From contig OX638370.1 of assembly GCA_951812925.1 (NCBI GenBank), forward strand, positions 121,162,897 through 121,226,896: a stretch of 64,000 bases of DNA, in the 5' to 3' direction. The DNA comes from Calliopum simillimum (taxonomy: Eukaryota; Arthropoda; Insecta; Diptera; Lauxaniidae). Below the pieces are notes generated by a model. That model saw only the letters and a list, made by a program, of their open reading frames with translations, ran no database searches and had not been told where the DNA came from. The position numbers were made by a program, and so were the translations under genes. Positions 22,491 to 36,200 of the stretch are shown one piece after another. How positions within the stretch are numbered: position 1 is the stretch's first letter; every line of letters begins with the position of its first letter.

Positions 22491-25400
22491 CAATCCAGTG
22501 ACCGAACTCAGAAAACAGTAAGAAATTTTATATAAATAAAATATTTGTAGGAAATGTTCTACAAGTACTCAATGATTTAATTTTACATTATTAGACCAAA
22601 GATTATGTTGTAAAAATAATGATTTAATTTTCATGACATCATTTACTCAATGAATTACATGAAAATGTAATTACGAAAAACTCAAAATACGCAAGGTATA
22701 ATTTTGCCATTAAAGGTTCGTAGCCAAAGTCCTTTGTTCTATGCCAAATGTGCTGCCATATGATTTTTTCTTTTTCCTGATATTCGCGTCATCAACAAAT
22801 GCATTAATTTTTTTTGATCATTTATTTTTATGGCTTTATTAATTTGTGATGCATTTTTTGTTCCTACCTCCATCATTACCACCGTGTCTGCCTGGCATTT
22901 ATTGTCAATTGCGAATTATCATGTCTGGTAGTAATTTAAGTGGAGAACAAGCAAAAGATCTGTTGAGATAATGCGAGCTAAAAAGTAACCGACGGCAGCA
23001 GTGTGTGAGTGTGTCGTTTACAACAATAAAACGACATTAAGTACAGGCATTATATCAAATGGGGAGGAGTTGAAGGAGAGACAATCGAACTGAAATTTAA
23101 ACGCACACAAACGGATACACACAACAATTAGTTGTCTGTTCGAACGGAAGTCTGCATAGATCAAGCTGCGTGCATCTCTTTGACTTTAATAGTGTGTACC
23201 CAGTGAGAAATTGCGTATAGGCCTTTTAACAAGTGCAACTTCATTGAATAAAAATCAATTTTTTTCTTTCTCAATTTTCTGCTTTCAATTCCTTCCTTTA
23301 CTGCCAACAGTTGAAAAATGAAACCATTTTCATTTCATTCATCGTTTTCATTTGTCTGCTGCTGCTGCTGCTGTCCATCATCTCCATTGGATTGCGCTTA
23401 TTTAAAAGATATTTATTAACGCGTCAACATTTTAACTTTTGTTGTTGTTATGCATTGCAGTTGTTGTTGTAGCTGTCTGCAAATACAGTCAGTTTGTTGT
23501 CTGCATTTTTAACACTTTTGCAGTTTGAAAGCTGTCATCATTGCTGATGCTTTTACTTAATTTTTTCTCTGTTTAGTTTTAACACTTTAGTCATGCATTT
23601 TTGTTGTTGTTTTCTGCCATCGTGTGTTAAAAAGTGGTAAATGTAACACTTTTTTTTTGAGTTGATTTCTTTTTTGTAATTAACACTTGGAGCATTTTTA
23701 GTTGCTGTAAGTATCGTTTGTCATAGAACTGTGAAAATTCAACATCAAAGCTTAGCATTCAGTGCTAACAAGTGATGTTGTCGCTTAAGTTTTTTGTTTG
23801 GTGTGTACAAATATTTGCTAAGGTAACCATTTTTTTCTGTTCGTTGCATGTCATTCGGCGACTTCCAAGTTTAATGCCGTTCTTTATTATCTTGGTCGCC
23901 CCGTTTTTGGTGAGTCCAATGTTGTGCCAGTCTTTTCAAACTACTTCATCCATTTTCGAATGAGATGTATTCCTGACGCCTCAAAGAATATATCTACGAG
24001 GTGACCAAGATCATCAAAAACTGCAGAAAAGGTGGTAGTCACTGAAATCATAGATCACTCCCGAGAAACACGCCATTGTGACTCGAGTATGTATATAGAT
24101 TGCGTTACTTGAAATATGTTAACTAGATATTTTACTTTAAATTTGTGCAATAAAATTATTACTACTTCAGACTTCTGTAGTCTCTTTAAAGTCAAACTAA
24201 AGTGGTCGAATTTCGGTTGAACTCAAGCTTATATAAATTTATAGAGACATTACGTTTTCTATTGTCGCTTTTAAAATTTTCATGTTAAAAAAAAAATATA
24301 TAATTTGATCGTTGCTAAAAACTCGAAATTCAAGATCGTCACATAAGTCTTTTGTTTCAACAGTCTTCATGCTGCACTACTACATTTTAATAATACATTT
24401 AATGGAAACATAACATAAACATTAAATAGTAATTTGCCAACTATAAATAGTTCAATAATAACTAACTTACTTAGTTTGTTGTAAAAAAATAAAAAAAAAG
24501 CCATGGACACTAAACTACACAATAATTTCACAATCAACGCTAATAGCAGCGTTGTAATAAAATCTAATTTTAAATTGAAACTAGAAAAAAGCAAGATAAA
24601 ATGGAGTATATTCCTACATATGACTTTGGAAGATAATAAAAAAAGAAACAAGATTATAGGTAATGCATTTAAAATAAAAATAAAAAAAAATAAAAAGATA
24701 AAAACAAAATCTATGCCAAAGTTTTAAAATACAAAATAAAAGGCGTCAACTGTTATGGCCTTCAAAGTAGAATGTACACCATATACCCATAACAAAAAAG
24801 AATAAAGAAAGAGGATATTAAGTTAAGGATGTTGCAGCTATCGTCATCGTCGTTGATGGTCAGCAAGATGATCACGTATCGGCAACACTTACCCAGTTTT
24901 ATGAGCATGCATTTTGCTAGTTAATAACCGAATGCGATTACAAGTATATCCAACTAAGCAAGCAAGCAACCAACCAACGAACCAACTAAGGTAACCTAAC
25001 TAAAGCGCTTAGCGAGTATAACCAAGTCTATAGGTAACTATGTGAGTATGTCATGTACGCATAATGCATTATATCTTTTGAAGTTGTTTTTATTTTTTTA
25101 AATAAAACTATAATGGTTAAAAATACAAAAAAAAAAAAAGAATTTTTCTCTTAAAATGAGCCCTGTAGCAACCAACTTTTGTGCATTCATGTAGCTGCAA
25201 TGTGCTACTTCCATAACAATTAAGGCAACCAACATGATTAAGCTTCTATGGGTTATCATTATTGAGACTTGTTTCTAGTAACTTTATTATGACTATATAT
25301 ATATGTATGTATGTATATGATTTTGCACTGTTAGATATATTTTTCAACATAATTGTTCTCCAAGTGTAGCTATTCACACTTAAAATACGGCAATAATTCT

Positions 25401-25659
25401 TATATCTGTTCTAATTTTCTGACTTGAGGTTTTTGCGCAAAGCTATCGTATTTTAAAGAAATTCATACAAAACCAATTTCCCCAACATTAAGCTTTAAGT
25501 GCAGTACTTTTACGTATTTTAAAAATATACTTTATCTACATTTTTCTTTATCCGTCTTCGAAATTTATTCCAATTAACTTTTTTTCCCATTCAATGATGC
25601 ATCATCTATCCATCCATGGTATTAATGTGCTTTTGTTTTCTCATTCAACTCTCTTTCAG
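22491..25659. other. Region upstream of the first recognised qsm exon
   Basis: The upstream qsm exon with the signal peptide would be expected here or further left. A hydrophobic frame from ATG 23775 (MLSLKFFVWCVQIFAK) is followed by a GTAACC donor-like site. It would leave phase 0, while the exon at 25660 requires one base from its upstream partner, so it cannot be joined directly. Several microsatellites (TTG, CTG) are present. Confidence 0.4.
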
Positions 25660-28600
25660 GTTCCCACAAAGTCCACTGCACTGAAGATTTAATGCGCGTC
25701 GAAATTGGCATTCCAGCAGCTGCTGCTGCCACTGCAGAACAACCACAAATCTATTTAGAGGGTCTCAAGGGTTATCCGGATGAACGTTGTCAACCGAAAA
25801 TAAATGGCGAACTTGCCGAATTTCGTCTGTCGCTGAGCGATTTCTATGAGTGTGGTGTAACGCGTATGGTGAATCAGTTAACGGTAAAAACATGTGACAT
25901 TTTTTTTTTTTTCGTTTTTTGACTTCGCAATGTTTTGACTTTGAATATTTTTAGGCCTAACTATGTTTTTTAGGGTGGTTCAATATATTTTTTGAGTATT
26001 TTCATACTGTCAGCTGAGTTTTGTATTGCCTTATATGCCAATTATAAAGAACTAGTTTGCCTTGTGGCCGAAATTCGAACATATCGATTTGACTTTAAAA
26101 AGACCACCAACTGTTAACTTAACCAAACAAATTCCCATCCATAACTAAGAGCGTGTCAAAGCCGACTTAAAAAAATAATGGTCATGGATAAAATGGATAA
26201 AAGACTTAAAAGAGCATACTCGGAACTATAAAGTTGCATCTCCAGTTTAAAAAAAGGTGCTTAGGCGTTTACCGCAAAGCAATACTCAGACCTGTTACTT
26301 GTAAACGCAGTATATTGCCTGCTTCCAGCTTTCACCGGGATCTACCAGTATCAATCCTTAAGATCTAAGCAGCTAATGTAAGGGGTACGTATCGGAAACT
26401 GGCCTACCATTAAGCTGGCGATAATCGATGCAAAGGTGCCATACGCCCGTTTTTTCTTTATCAAAACGGCTAGTGCGCTGTATGGGCTGTGAAAAGGTTC
26501 AATAAAGTCTTTCTTCGTTAATGACCGCCTGCATCACTGGAAGCCATGGTATGTAGCGCTGTTTTATCGCTTTGTCATCCATTATGACGATTCGATGCTT
26601 CGCGATGTTCGTTTTCCCTTGTAGACTTTCAAACTTCGGAAATTCTGCTGTGATTATTTCTTGAGCTTCGGTTTACTGCGCTTCTGTTGCTAATGCGGGG
26701 ATGTCTGCTGTGGTCGTTGCTTCCGCTATGTATTCTACTTCTTTTGATATTGTTGGCATTGGTTCCACCGAGAAGACTTCTGCAGGCTCTCCCGCTCGGT
26801 TTGTTGACTCTGCGGCTGTCAGCGGTCCTATGCTTCGTCTTGGGCTATGTGGTATCTGCTACTACTGGGTTGGTATTCAGTTGAAGCATCTTTGGATGTG
26901 GAGGTTGTTGCTGTTCTTGTCTTCGAAGGTGACTTTCTGTGTCATTCCGCTGGAGTTTTGGTTGAATTTACTGTAACTGAGTTGGTTTCAGAAGATTCGG
27001 TGGTGATGTTGATGATTTGAGCTCTGGGGCTCGCCTGGTCTCTCTGCAGCTGTCGGCCTTGGTTCTGCTGTGGCTCTCTTAAGGTTATAGTATAGGAAAA
27101 GTTATAGAAATCCAGCCCTAAGGCATCGTCCATGACCTCTAGCTAGCATGATAATAAATCTGAAACTTCCTTTCCGGAATGGCTGTTGCTAACAATCGGA
27201 TGGAGCCGTATGCCAACATTACATCTCCTCAAAAGATGACCTGCGTAGTTCAGTCACCTATTTTATCTGCAAATGATTGCCGTACAAAACTCTGCGTCTT
27301 TCCAGTGCCGTTTGTAGCCGACACCTCTTCTCCACTAACTGCGAGGTTTGCAAAAACTCATCGGAAACTGTTGGGGGTAGGTACTACTATTGAGGAGGGA
27401 ACCTCTTTGGAGCTCTCGTCGCCTTCGATCTGTGTAGTCTTCACTTCCCGGTAGTCGACAGTAACTCAGAGTCTCTGTTCTATGTACTGGTATATGTTAA
27501 GAAACAAAGTTTGAACCTTACTTAATAGGCCCTTATGCTGTCTATCTTGAACAGGAACTCGTTTTTCGTTTGTAATTTTCAATTAAAACAAATTGTTTGC
27601 GCTAGGAAAATGTAATTTTTTCTTAAAACTACTTTGATGGTTTTAAAAAGTTGGTGAAGAGAATTCAGAGCAGAACTACCGCTAATTGGCTGGATGCACT
27701 TTGAATAAAGTATTTTAGTCTTGGTAAAACTAGTCTGTCTTAAAAAAAATTGTTTTTCCTCAAAATTCCTTTAACGGTTACCAACTACTTTTCTTTTATG
27801 GTAGAAAATCAAACATAGTATGATATCTATTGATTATGCAATTAAAAAGCTTGAAAATTGGGCTTGATAGCTCGAATATATAACTTAAAAACTTAGATAT
27901 TAGTGCGAGTCTCCTTGAATTAAATGAGGAATTCATAAAAGAAATTGGGAAATATTACTCCTCTACAACTACTGCCACTTAAAGACTATGCTTTTGCTAG
28001 TCCTATTTAATCCTTCATGCAAAAATATGAACCACCCTTTAATTTCAACATACCGCTAATGTTGTTGTTGTTATTTCTATTAAATTTTTCGCAGGGTAAA
28101 AAAGTCTACTACCACAAAATCATCATTGAAGCAGCGAATAGCAAGGAGATCGTTAGTGTGAAGTGCATCACCACAGGTCCGGTTTATAATGTTATGATGA
28201 ATGAAACCAGCCGCGAGCCAACACGCGCAGCAGCATCATCATCAGCTCCAGTTCAACTACAACATCATGGTGTAGTACGTCGCGATGTGTTACCAGCTGG
28301 ATTTCAAGAACCAGAGTAAGTTCAACCGAAGCAGAAGAAGAGAACAGAATTATGATGATGATGACTATGGGAACTATGTAGTACTTTTTTTTCCACTTAA
28401 TGACTAGGGAAGTGAGGTAGTGCAAAATGTTTACAATTTTTATAGTTAGTGCTCGCATTTAAAATGTGTAACGAGCAAAGTGGTTGCGTTAGATTTTAAT
28501 TTAGTTGGGTGTGTTTCAGAATGATATGATATGGTGGGGTGGGGTGGGGTTTTTATTTTCCTTCTATCGACCAGTAGTTGGCTGCAGTAGTGGCATTAGA

Positions 28601-31600
28601 AAGTGGTATACAAAAAAGTTTATTAGATAGGAAAATAGAGTAGGTTGAACCATTTAACCAATAAAATCAGTGTAATTTGTTGTTTAAATAAAGAGCGCGC
28701 GCTCACTCGCGAAGACTAGTTAATAACCAGAGATTGCTATCAATTAGTAAATTATGACTGTGAGGTTCTGAAGTGTTTTTCTGCTGTGTAAATTGCATAA
28801 ATTAATTGAATTGAATGGATTTTTCCATTTTTAACATAGAAATCACCGCAGTTTTGGTCGATTCAATTGAATGAATTGAACTTTTTTGTTTGGAAGTTAA
28901 ACATTTTGAGTTAAAAGGACGGGGTAATTACTCAGCATATTCAACACACCTACGAATATAACTATGTATGTATATGTATTAGGAGTCTGCACAAGACGTC
29001 TTGTTGGAGTTTCAAGTCATTTCATTTCAAGACACGCTTTTTACTTAACAAATATTTCAGTTTAGTGTCGCGTGCAAGAGGCTTGAAAGTACTTGCATAA
29101 GAAAGAACAAAAAACAAATACTGCACATACTTGTCTTGATTGATTTGCTTCAGTTCAGTTTAGTGCATATACTGTAGTTGTAGTATTCTAAGTTCTGCTT
29201 TTACAAAAGTAGTTTTTCGCTCTCTTCTTTTGACCCTTTTTTTATTTAGACTCTCTGTTTCTCTCGCAAAAATATATGAAAGCTACTTAAAAAAATACAG
29301 TACACTGAAGTATTTGTTAGAATCAAGATTTTTTTGACACTGATAAAATAGTGTACTTCAGTATCAAAATGACGTCAGTGTACAGTGAAGATTTAAAGCT
29401 TGAATTTTTTGGATTAAATGTTTTAGCTCAGTGTATGAGTATACTATGTATATTAATGTTTTATGCATCAGAATTTATTAGCCTTGGCAAATTTAGTGAA
29501 TTCCCACAGTGAGTGTTCGACTTTTATACTGAAGGTCCAGATAGTTTGTGACGATTTCATGTGAAAACGTGTACAGTTTAGTGAAAACTGGTCAGTTAAG
29601 GCTTCGTTTAAGAACCAAGCGACTTCTTATAGCGTATTTTTTGTAAGCAACGTCGCTACAAGTGAAATCGCGAGAAACAAGAGTGTTTATGACACGAGCG
29701 ATTTCGCAACGTTTCATTTTAGAAAAATCATAACATCATAAAATACAACTCTACATTTAAATCTGTTTAGTTTTACCTGGAAACTTTTGCGGGATTTTTG
29801 CAAATGAAATATTTTATTGATTTCGATGTTCTCTTTTAGAATTTCAACTTTGCTACCTCGAGTCGTGTTTGCTCGCGCCGCCATATTGGAAAAATGGCGT
29901 CCAAAATTAGTTTCTTTTACAAATATCTGTTTAACGGTTACATTTAGAGAAAAATATTGTGGCGCAATATTGTAGCTTATAAAATTTTCTATAAAAATGA
30001 CCTCTTAACTATTTCCATACGACTTATAACTCAGGAGATATCCTAAAAAATTAGTAAATTAGGGGAACTGATGCTATTCTGGTATAGCTAATGTTTAGGT
30101 AGAATTTGAAAGAGAACAGTTGGATCAATTTCAGCCAAATTTTTTATGCTAACCATTGAAGTATTGGTTACAGAATATATTTCAATAAAATGTGTGCAAT
30201 TTCATTAAAAAAAGTTGTTGAGCAAAATCTGAAAAAAGTCAAAAAAGCTGTTTTCAAAAAGTTGGGAGGTAATGTGGTATATATGGTGGCACAATGTGGT
30301 ATATATACTGATCAGTACTTGTAAAGTGGGCTGGTAATGTGGTACTTATAAGTAGGGTAATGTAACATTTACATTGGTTCTGAAACTCATAGTTTTTATA
30401 AAAAAAAATAAACATCCATCAAATAATGTTTAGAATGTCAAGAAATGTTCATATACAACATTAGCGAATCCCGACTATACCACACTGGCAAATTTTTAGA
30501 AATTACAAAATTCTAAATATAAAATAGAAAACTTTGTGAATTTACACAGTTAAACACTTATTTCGAAATACCTAGCACTTACATTTATTGAATATAAATA
30601 AAACTTCACCAAAAAGCAACTTTTTCTTAACAAAATTTTTTTGCAAAAAATCCGCAAAAAAAATCAACCACACGCGACTTAAGTTTTGTTCAACTGACAC
30701 CGGAAAAGTTTTGTTTGGTGCATGACAGCAACACATCCATGGTTTTTCATGTTTTCTGGCAGGATAAAAGCAGTGACGTTCGCAGGCTCTTTCTCAATTC
30801 GGAGATATGCGACCATACCACATTGAAAAACTATACCACAATAGCATCAGTTCCCCTATGCATGCCGCTTATATATGAGTAGGCACAGTGATGTGTTGAG
30901 CTTAAAATTACAATAACTCATGAACTGTGAGTCACACGTTCAAAGTAAAAACACCTATTTATAGGGAATTATTTCCACTATAAGCCTCATTTAATTTTTT
31001 TCACATGACCTATAGTTTACGAGATATTTTATCAACAAACCCAAAATTTAGGAAAAAATAGTTTTTCAAAATAGCTCTAAAACGGTTCGTTCTAGAAAAA
31101 AAAAATTTCTTGCATTTTGTAGAACGTTCAATTCCCTTTAAGAATCTCTCCGAACTGTTTTTTCGTCCGACTTACCGTTCATGAGATATCGCGTCTTGAA
31201 AATTATTCAAAATTGAACATTGTACTATGCCCCATACTACGTTCAATTTTGAATGATTTTCAACACGACTCGAGGTGGCAAAGTTGAAATCCTGAAAGAA
31301 CACATCGAAATCTATAAAATAACTCATATGCAAAAATCCCGCAAAACATTCCAGGTAACATCATTATATTTTCCCAAATGATTGTACTAGTTGTACATAT
31401 TTATTTTTTTGTAGCTTGTTAAAATATCTTTCATTTAGTAACAATATTTTCTAAATCCGTCCAGATTTTTTCAAATTCAGTATTTGGGCAGCCCCATTAC
31501 TTTGCCTGTAAGTTCCACAAACATTAATTTTCGGGCACAACTCGAATTAATTTCTCCATCGTCTACGAAAGATTTAAAAAACAGTTGAAAATATTTTGGA

Positions 31601-34461
31601 AGTAAATGTTTTTATGCGCAATTTCAATATTTTAAGATAGACGTTTACGTGCGACTAGCAAGAACGTTCAAAATATTTTGGTTGCATATTTTCGTCGCTC
31701 GCGATGATACGACGTCGCTTACTATCGCTTATCGTTTGTTATCGCTTGCTCATACGAATGCGTGTATTTGATTTTGCTAGCGACGCCGCTAGAAATGTCA
31801 TCTGGTCGCGCCGTCACTTTTCGCGCGTGTCATAAACATAGCCTTATTAAGCTAGTAAGGCCTGATTTTGATCAGAAATTCTAAATGATTTACAAATAGA
31901 CCTATTTCAACGAAAGGAAAATCCAGCTAAAACTTTGTTTCAGAGGCAAAAAATAAAAAAACGATGGAGATATTTGATGTCGCATATAACAAGTGAGCTC
32001 TGTACTAAGGGACTCCATAAAACTCGACCTAAAAGCAGCTACTAGCATTTGATTTTACATATTTAATCAAATAAAAATAAAAGTTATTTTAATAGCCACC
32101 ACATATAAGTTTATATTTACAACGTATCAAGAACGAAACCTGTTAAATTGCCACAATACATTTTTAACAACCCAAGGCTACAGCGGATGCATGCCATCAC
32201 ATAGATTCTCTCGCAATCTTAAAATCCCCCAAACGAGAAACAAATAAATCATAGGAAACTAAAATATGTAAAGAAATAAAAGGAAAAAGTAACCGTCAAA
32301 CGGCAGTGAAACCAAACTTGATTACACCATAATTATGCCATCGATCTGTACACATCGAGGTTCATTTTCAAATAGCTCTGTGGTACCCTCTAATTATAGC
32401 AACCAAGATCAGTGCAGCAAACGAACAACGTCAAAGTAAAAGTTTGTTTTTCCGCCTCTTTTATATCCCAACCAGACAGCAATGATGATGACTATCTCGA
32501 GGATGTGGACTTCATACTGATAGGTCATAATTTACAAAAATACAAAAAAAAAGCAAAACTCTAAATAGACATTAGAAGGGCGTATGTGTCCGTATGTAAA
32601 AATGACTAATTTATATAATAAGAACATCATAATACGCAGTTTCTTGTTGATGTTGACTCTTTTCCATTACAATGTGCATAGGTAGCCTACGCATTCAAGT
32701 AAACCCTTGTTTTAATTTTTACAATTTTTATAGCATCATAAAAGAAAATGGTATAGTTATTAGAAAAATACTACATACTTGGAACGATTATAGTTGTTAG
32801 TGAAGTATTTACAATTTTATGGCCAGTTTCTCCCATAAAAACGAATACAATTTTATTAAAAAGTTTTTTTTTTGTTCTTTAACATCCTTTAGAGATCTGG
32901 AAATAACTACATCACTAACAGAACGTGCACCGGAGCCGCGTTTATCGATTGGTGTCAATCAAAATGGCAAAAAGGTCACTGGTGATTTGACAGTAACACC
33001 TGGTACCCCTTTGACTATGGAAATTAATTTGGATCGTGATTCAGCACCAGTTTATGGTTTGGGTGTAAATTATTTGGAAGTCACTGATACGCGTTTGCTC
33101 TCAGAGACGATTATTTTCAAAGGGTAAGTATTCTTTGATGCTAAATCCTTTAATATTAGCTATATTTTTGTGGACACTTTATCTGAGCTTGTCGTGAGCA
33201 CATTTATTTATCTGTGTTAAGTTATATTACTTTTCCACCGGAGATTAATAGGTGATTTAAAGTTGTTTCGAGATTAAGCTCTAAATCACACGATCTACCA
33301 TACAAGAATAAATCTTATCCTACCAAGATTTATTTTAAATCTGTGCGGTGCCACTTAGCTACTTGGTATTTTTGACCAAGTGGCACCGCTTAACTTTGAC
33401 AATTGGCATTAAATGTCATTAAAATCATGGTTCAATTACCATGGTTGCAGCGATAACAAATGCTGCTTCTTCTTAAACTACGAAAATGTCATAATTTTCT
33501 AGTTTTTTGAAAAACAATTTTCATTTAACCGCTTATGACATTTACTGTCAAAAGTAAATCACTTTCGTCGGGTGGATACGGTTAGAATTTACACATTTGT
33601 TATTGCTTTCCCATACGTTTGTCTGATTGTGCTTACATAAGCCTAGATAAACTACCCGCAAAAATACTATTGTCACATAATCATTCGATCACTGTATTAA
33701 GGTGCAATTATAATCATAAAATAACTTCAATCGTTTAGACATGTCTTCTTTTTTATATATTAAAATCCACAATTTTAAATTTTCTCGATGCTTCTCACAA
33801 CTCACTGTACAAGCTGTCACTAATGCCTACAATTATTTCACTTACAGCTGCACCGTGGATCCTTATCTTTTCGAAAATTTCAATACAATCGATGGTGATA
33901 TGTTAAGCGCTAAATTTAAGGCCTTCAAATTCCCGGATTCCTCCTATGTGCAATTCCGTGCAACTGTCAATGTTTGTCTGGACAAATGCCTTGGCACGCA
34001 ATGTTCAAATGGACAAATCGGCTATGGACGCAGAAGGCGTGATACTTCGGACGCGGCAGCATACAGCCAAACGCTAATGGATAACAATAAAGTATATGAA
34101 ATTTCACTGGCGATGTTTATTAAAATCAACGATTTAGAGGGTGTAAATCGCAGTAAGTACTTGTAATGCTATCAAATGGAATTTGAATCACAGCTTTAAT
34201 AACTCATAATTTCCAGATGAAGTGTTGCAACTTGAGGAGAAACTACGCGAACTTAAGTTGGCCAATCAACGTTTGGCACGCAATAGCCGCGGTAGTTTTG
34301 TAGATCAGATCAAAAGTTTCGAACAAACACCGATGGCTGTACCCGCTTTTGTAGTTGACGAAAAGGAGTTGAGTATGGCACAGAGTGGCGCTACCTTGGC
34401 TAGCTGTATAGCTTGGCTTTTGTTGCTACCTATTGTTGGAATTGTTTGTAAATTGATGTAA
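25660..34461 (+). CDS. qsm: ZP-domain membrane protein, quasimodo-like (5' end missing)
   Basis: Five exons join in frame with GT-AG borders: 25660-25883, 28095-28315, 32893-33123, 33848-34152, 34217-34461 (TAA). About 407 residues are visible. The product is a zona pellucida-domain protein. The ZP-N half starts at VHCTEDLMRVEIGI with IYLEGLKGYPDERC and FYECGVTRM. The ZP-C half holds GCTVDPYLF and VCLDKCLGTQCSNGQ. A furin-type RRRR site follows ('GYGRRRRD'). A short coiled segment (LQLEEKLRELKLANQRLA) then leads to a hydrophobic C-terminus (about 18 residues) with almost no cytoplasmic tail, consistent with a GPI-anchor signal. The first exon with the signal peptide is not recognised; exon 25660 begins needing one upstream base. 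In Drosophila qsm acts at the cell surface in light input to the clock and in tendon/muscle adhesion. The name rests on remembered similarity plus the Mgat1 and lms neighbours. Confidence 0.85.
26340..27440 (-). pseudogene. Ty3/gypsy pol fragment in qsm intron
   Basis: Read on the minus strand, about 26390-26480 encodes a reverse-transcriptase N-terminal block with CIDYRQLN and a following D-x-YPL motif, preceded by HRI..DD.AIKQRYIP. Upstream (about 26940-27440), protease-like segments (SFVRQSFAD, ALGLDFYNFSYTI) are found in shifting frames. Stop codons and frame shifts break it, and no LTRs are attached. It is an intronic relic with no host function visible. Confidence 0.6.
29594..31849. mobile_element. 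2.25-kb fold-back element in qsm intron
   Basis: The outer ends AAGGCTTCGTTTA and TAAACATAGCCTT are inverted. Inner arms at about 29770-29880 and 31240-31370 are clear inverted copies (GGATTTTTGCA, GATTTCGATGT, TTCAACTTTGC, CCTCGAGTCGTGTT). TTA occurs on both sides, which would fit a Harbinger-type 3-bp target, but the arms are diverged. It is non-coding and hosts the MITE at 30062-30856. Confidence 0.55.
30062..30856. mobile_element. TA-flanked MITE nested in the fold-back element
   Basis: The terminal inverted repeats GGGGAACTGATGCTATT(C/G)TGGTATAG are nearly perfect over about 25 bp. They are flanked by TA at 30060-30061 and 30857-30858. The TA target suggests mobilisation by a Tc1/mariner-type transposase. 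The 795-bp interior has repeated AATGTGGTATATAT phrases and no transposase. Confidence 0.75.
33240..33550. repeat. Hairpin-containing repeat in qsm intron
   Basis: A perfect 12-bp inverted pair GCGGTGCCACTT / AAGTGGCACCGC (about 33346-33390) brackets a short loop. Flanking TAGGTGATTTAAAG and AAGTAAATCAC phrases may be the outer ends of a small MITE. Confidence 0.45.
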
Positions 34462-34825
34462 ATACCTTTTGAGTAATTTTTTGTTTTACTTATTTTTCTT
34501 TTTAAATTTAAGGGCTAAGTTTTTATGTTGGTAAAAACTTCAATTGATTTTTTACTGAATAATCCTTATGAAATATATGTATTTCGAACTAAATTTAAAT
34601 TGAAAATCAATTTTCTCAAAAAAGTCTGCTGTTTATTTAGAAATGTATTATATGCACTCGTTGGTATCTTGGTAAAAAGTCAAGTGTTGAAATTCACAAA
34701 GCTTAGCTCTTAAAGTTTTGTGTTTTAATATTTTTTTTTTTTAAGTGGAAAATTATATCCAATAATTTTAATATTTAAAGCATAAAAGTAAATCCTTGTA
34801 AATCGTATAATATGAAAGTGTATGA

Positions 34826-34831
34826 AATAAA
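34826..34831 (+). terminator. qsm polyadenylation signal
   Basis: A canonical AATAAA lies about 365 bases after the qsm stop codon and is the first clear one on this strand. The 3' end would follow at about 34845-34860. Confidence 0.5.
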
Positions 34832-35383
34832 AAAATTTAAAAAAAAAATCATATTACTACTTAAAAATGTACTAAAAACTGCCATTTTAATACAGCATTA
34901 AAAATATACTTATAAAATAATATTAAAACAGTCGTCTTCATAGTTATACATATACTAGCGTTAAGGTTTTAGAAAACCCCACTTTACTGATGATATTATG
35001 GCAGATTCTTATTCCTTTACATTGTTTCCCGTACATTTTTATTAAATTTAATTATTTAAGTCTAAAAATAATATCTAATATTGAAAATTGTATTTGTATT
35101 AACTATTTTAAACACATCACGTAGGCATATAGTACATAAATTAATTCGATTAAAATTTTTAAGTACTACTAGTCTTCTAAGTTTAACTAATAAGAGTATA
35201 AGACGTAATGTATTGAATAATACACTAATTTAAACAAAAAAAAAAAAAAAAAAAAAAAAATAATAAAATAACCATTTAAAAAAAAAGATTGTTTTTATCC
35301 TGTAAATCTGTATGCCAGAACTAATGTACTTTTCTTAAAATAAATTGTACCTTAAAATGCATCGCTGATTACAATGACATACG
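34832..35383. other. Gene-free AT-rich stretch with A-tract
   Basis: No gene is seen. A run of about 24 A at about 35237-35260 could be a retroposon tail or a simple repeat. No duplicated target flanks it. Confidence 0.4.
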
Positions 35384-35482
35384 AACGAAAAAATATAACG
35401 AAACTACAAAAAGGCAGCTAGCAAAAAAAGGAATGTACGCCATTTATTCAATTTCGCTACACAGTGAACGTTCGAGAAAACT
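35384..35482 (+). repeat. Direct repeat unit, left copy (see 37714)
   Basis: ACGAAAAAATATAACGAAACTA...GCAGCTAG...CTACACAGTGAACGTTCG matches 37714-37842 in the same orientation. Both copies are preceded by an AATTGTACCT(T)AAAA box. The right copy has an extra 30 bp with AGCTAGTAAGCT palindromes. The pair brackets the hairpin array and lies upstream of the Fanzor relic. Confidence 0.6.
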
Positions 35483-35639
35483 AATCGAAACCACGAGGAA
35501 AACGAAAAACTTCGTTATATTTCCATTAACTATAACGAACTGTAAAAAAAATATCGAGTAATCAGAACGGCGTCCGCCGCCATTTGTTGCATTTCGCTTG
35601 CTGCGCATCAATTGAGAATTATTAATTTTTCATTCGTCT

Positions 35640-35905
35640 TTAACTGTAAGTATACAAACAATTTATAATCGTATAAAACAATTCAATTGATAAAAAAAAA
35701 CTTTTTAGATTTTCTTGGCAAGAACTTTGGAACAAAGTTATTTGAGCTAAGGCTTTGCTTTACTTTGCGAGATGAAAGCATAAGACTAAAACCATCACAG
35801 CTCAAATTCAATGTGTACGGTGCGCCCGGTTTTTATTGCACCGATTTTGGAGGTGGGAGCGGTTACCAACAAAATTTTGTGCTTAAAGCAGCTGGTGCAG
35901 TTTAG
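35640..35905 (+). pseudogene. Unrecognised reading frame with a possible short upstream intron
   Basis: A GTAAGTAT donor-like site at about 35647 and a CTTTTTAG acceptor at about 35701-35708 would remove about 60 bases. They lead into a 65-residue frame (FLGKNFGTKLFELRLCF...VYGAPGFYCTDFGGGSGYQQ). I do not recognise the family. Because the preceding DNA is duplicated near the Fanzor relic, this may be part of the same mobile element rather than a host gene. Confidence 0.25.
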
Positions 35906-36200
35906 CAGTGTGGGAGCAGCAACTATAATAAAACGCCTAGTGTAAATTTAGGCTTTTTCACCAAGGAACAACGTACTGAGCTACAACGCCAAAAGTCCAG
36001 GAAGCTTAACTCGGTAACCTCTTTCTAAATTCGGCAGTAATATGTATTTCTTACGAAACGTAACATATTTGCACTAATGTTTAACTGTTATAAAACCTAA
36101 GTTTATTTAAACTTGTAATGTATAAAAAAATTTATGTGGTGCAACTATTTTACAAAATTAGCATGTTTACTTATATTTAAGTTTCGTTATTTTGGTGGTA

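Noticed and set aside
23772..23963. Hydrophobic frame as a possible qsm signal-peptide exon
   Set aside because: The only nearby donor leaves phase 0, whereas the exon at 25660 needs one upstream base. Without another exon it cannot be joined.
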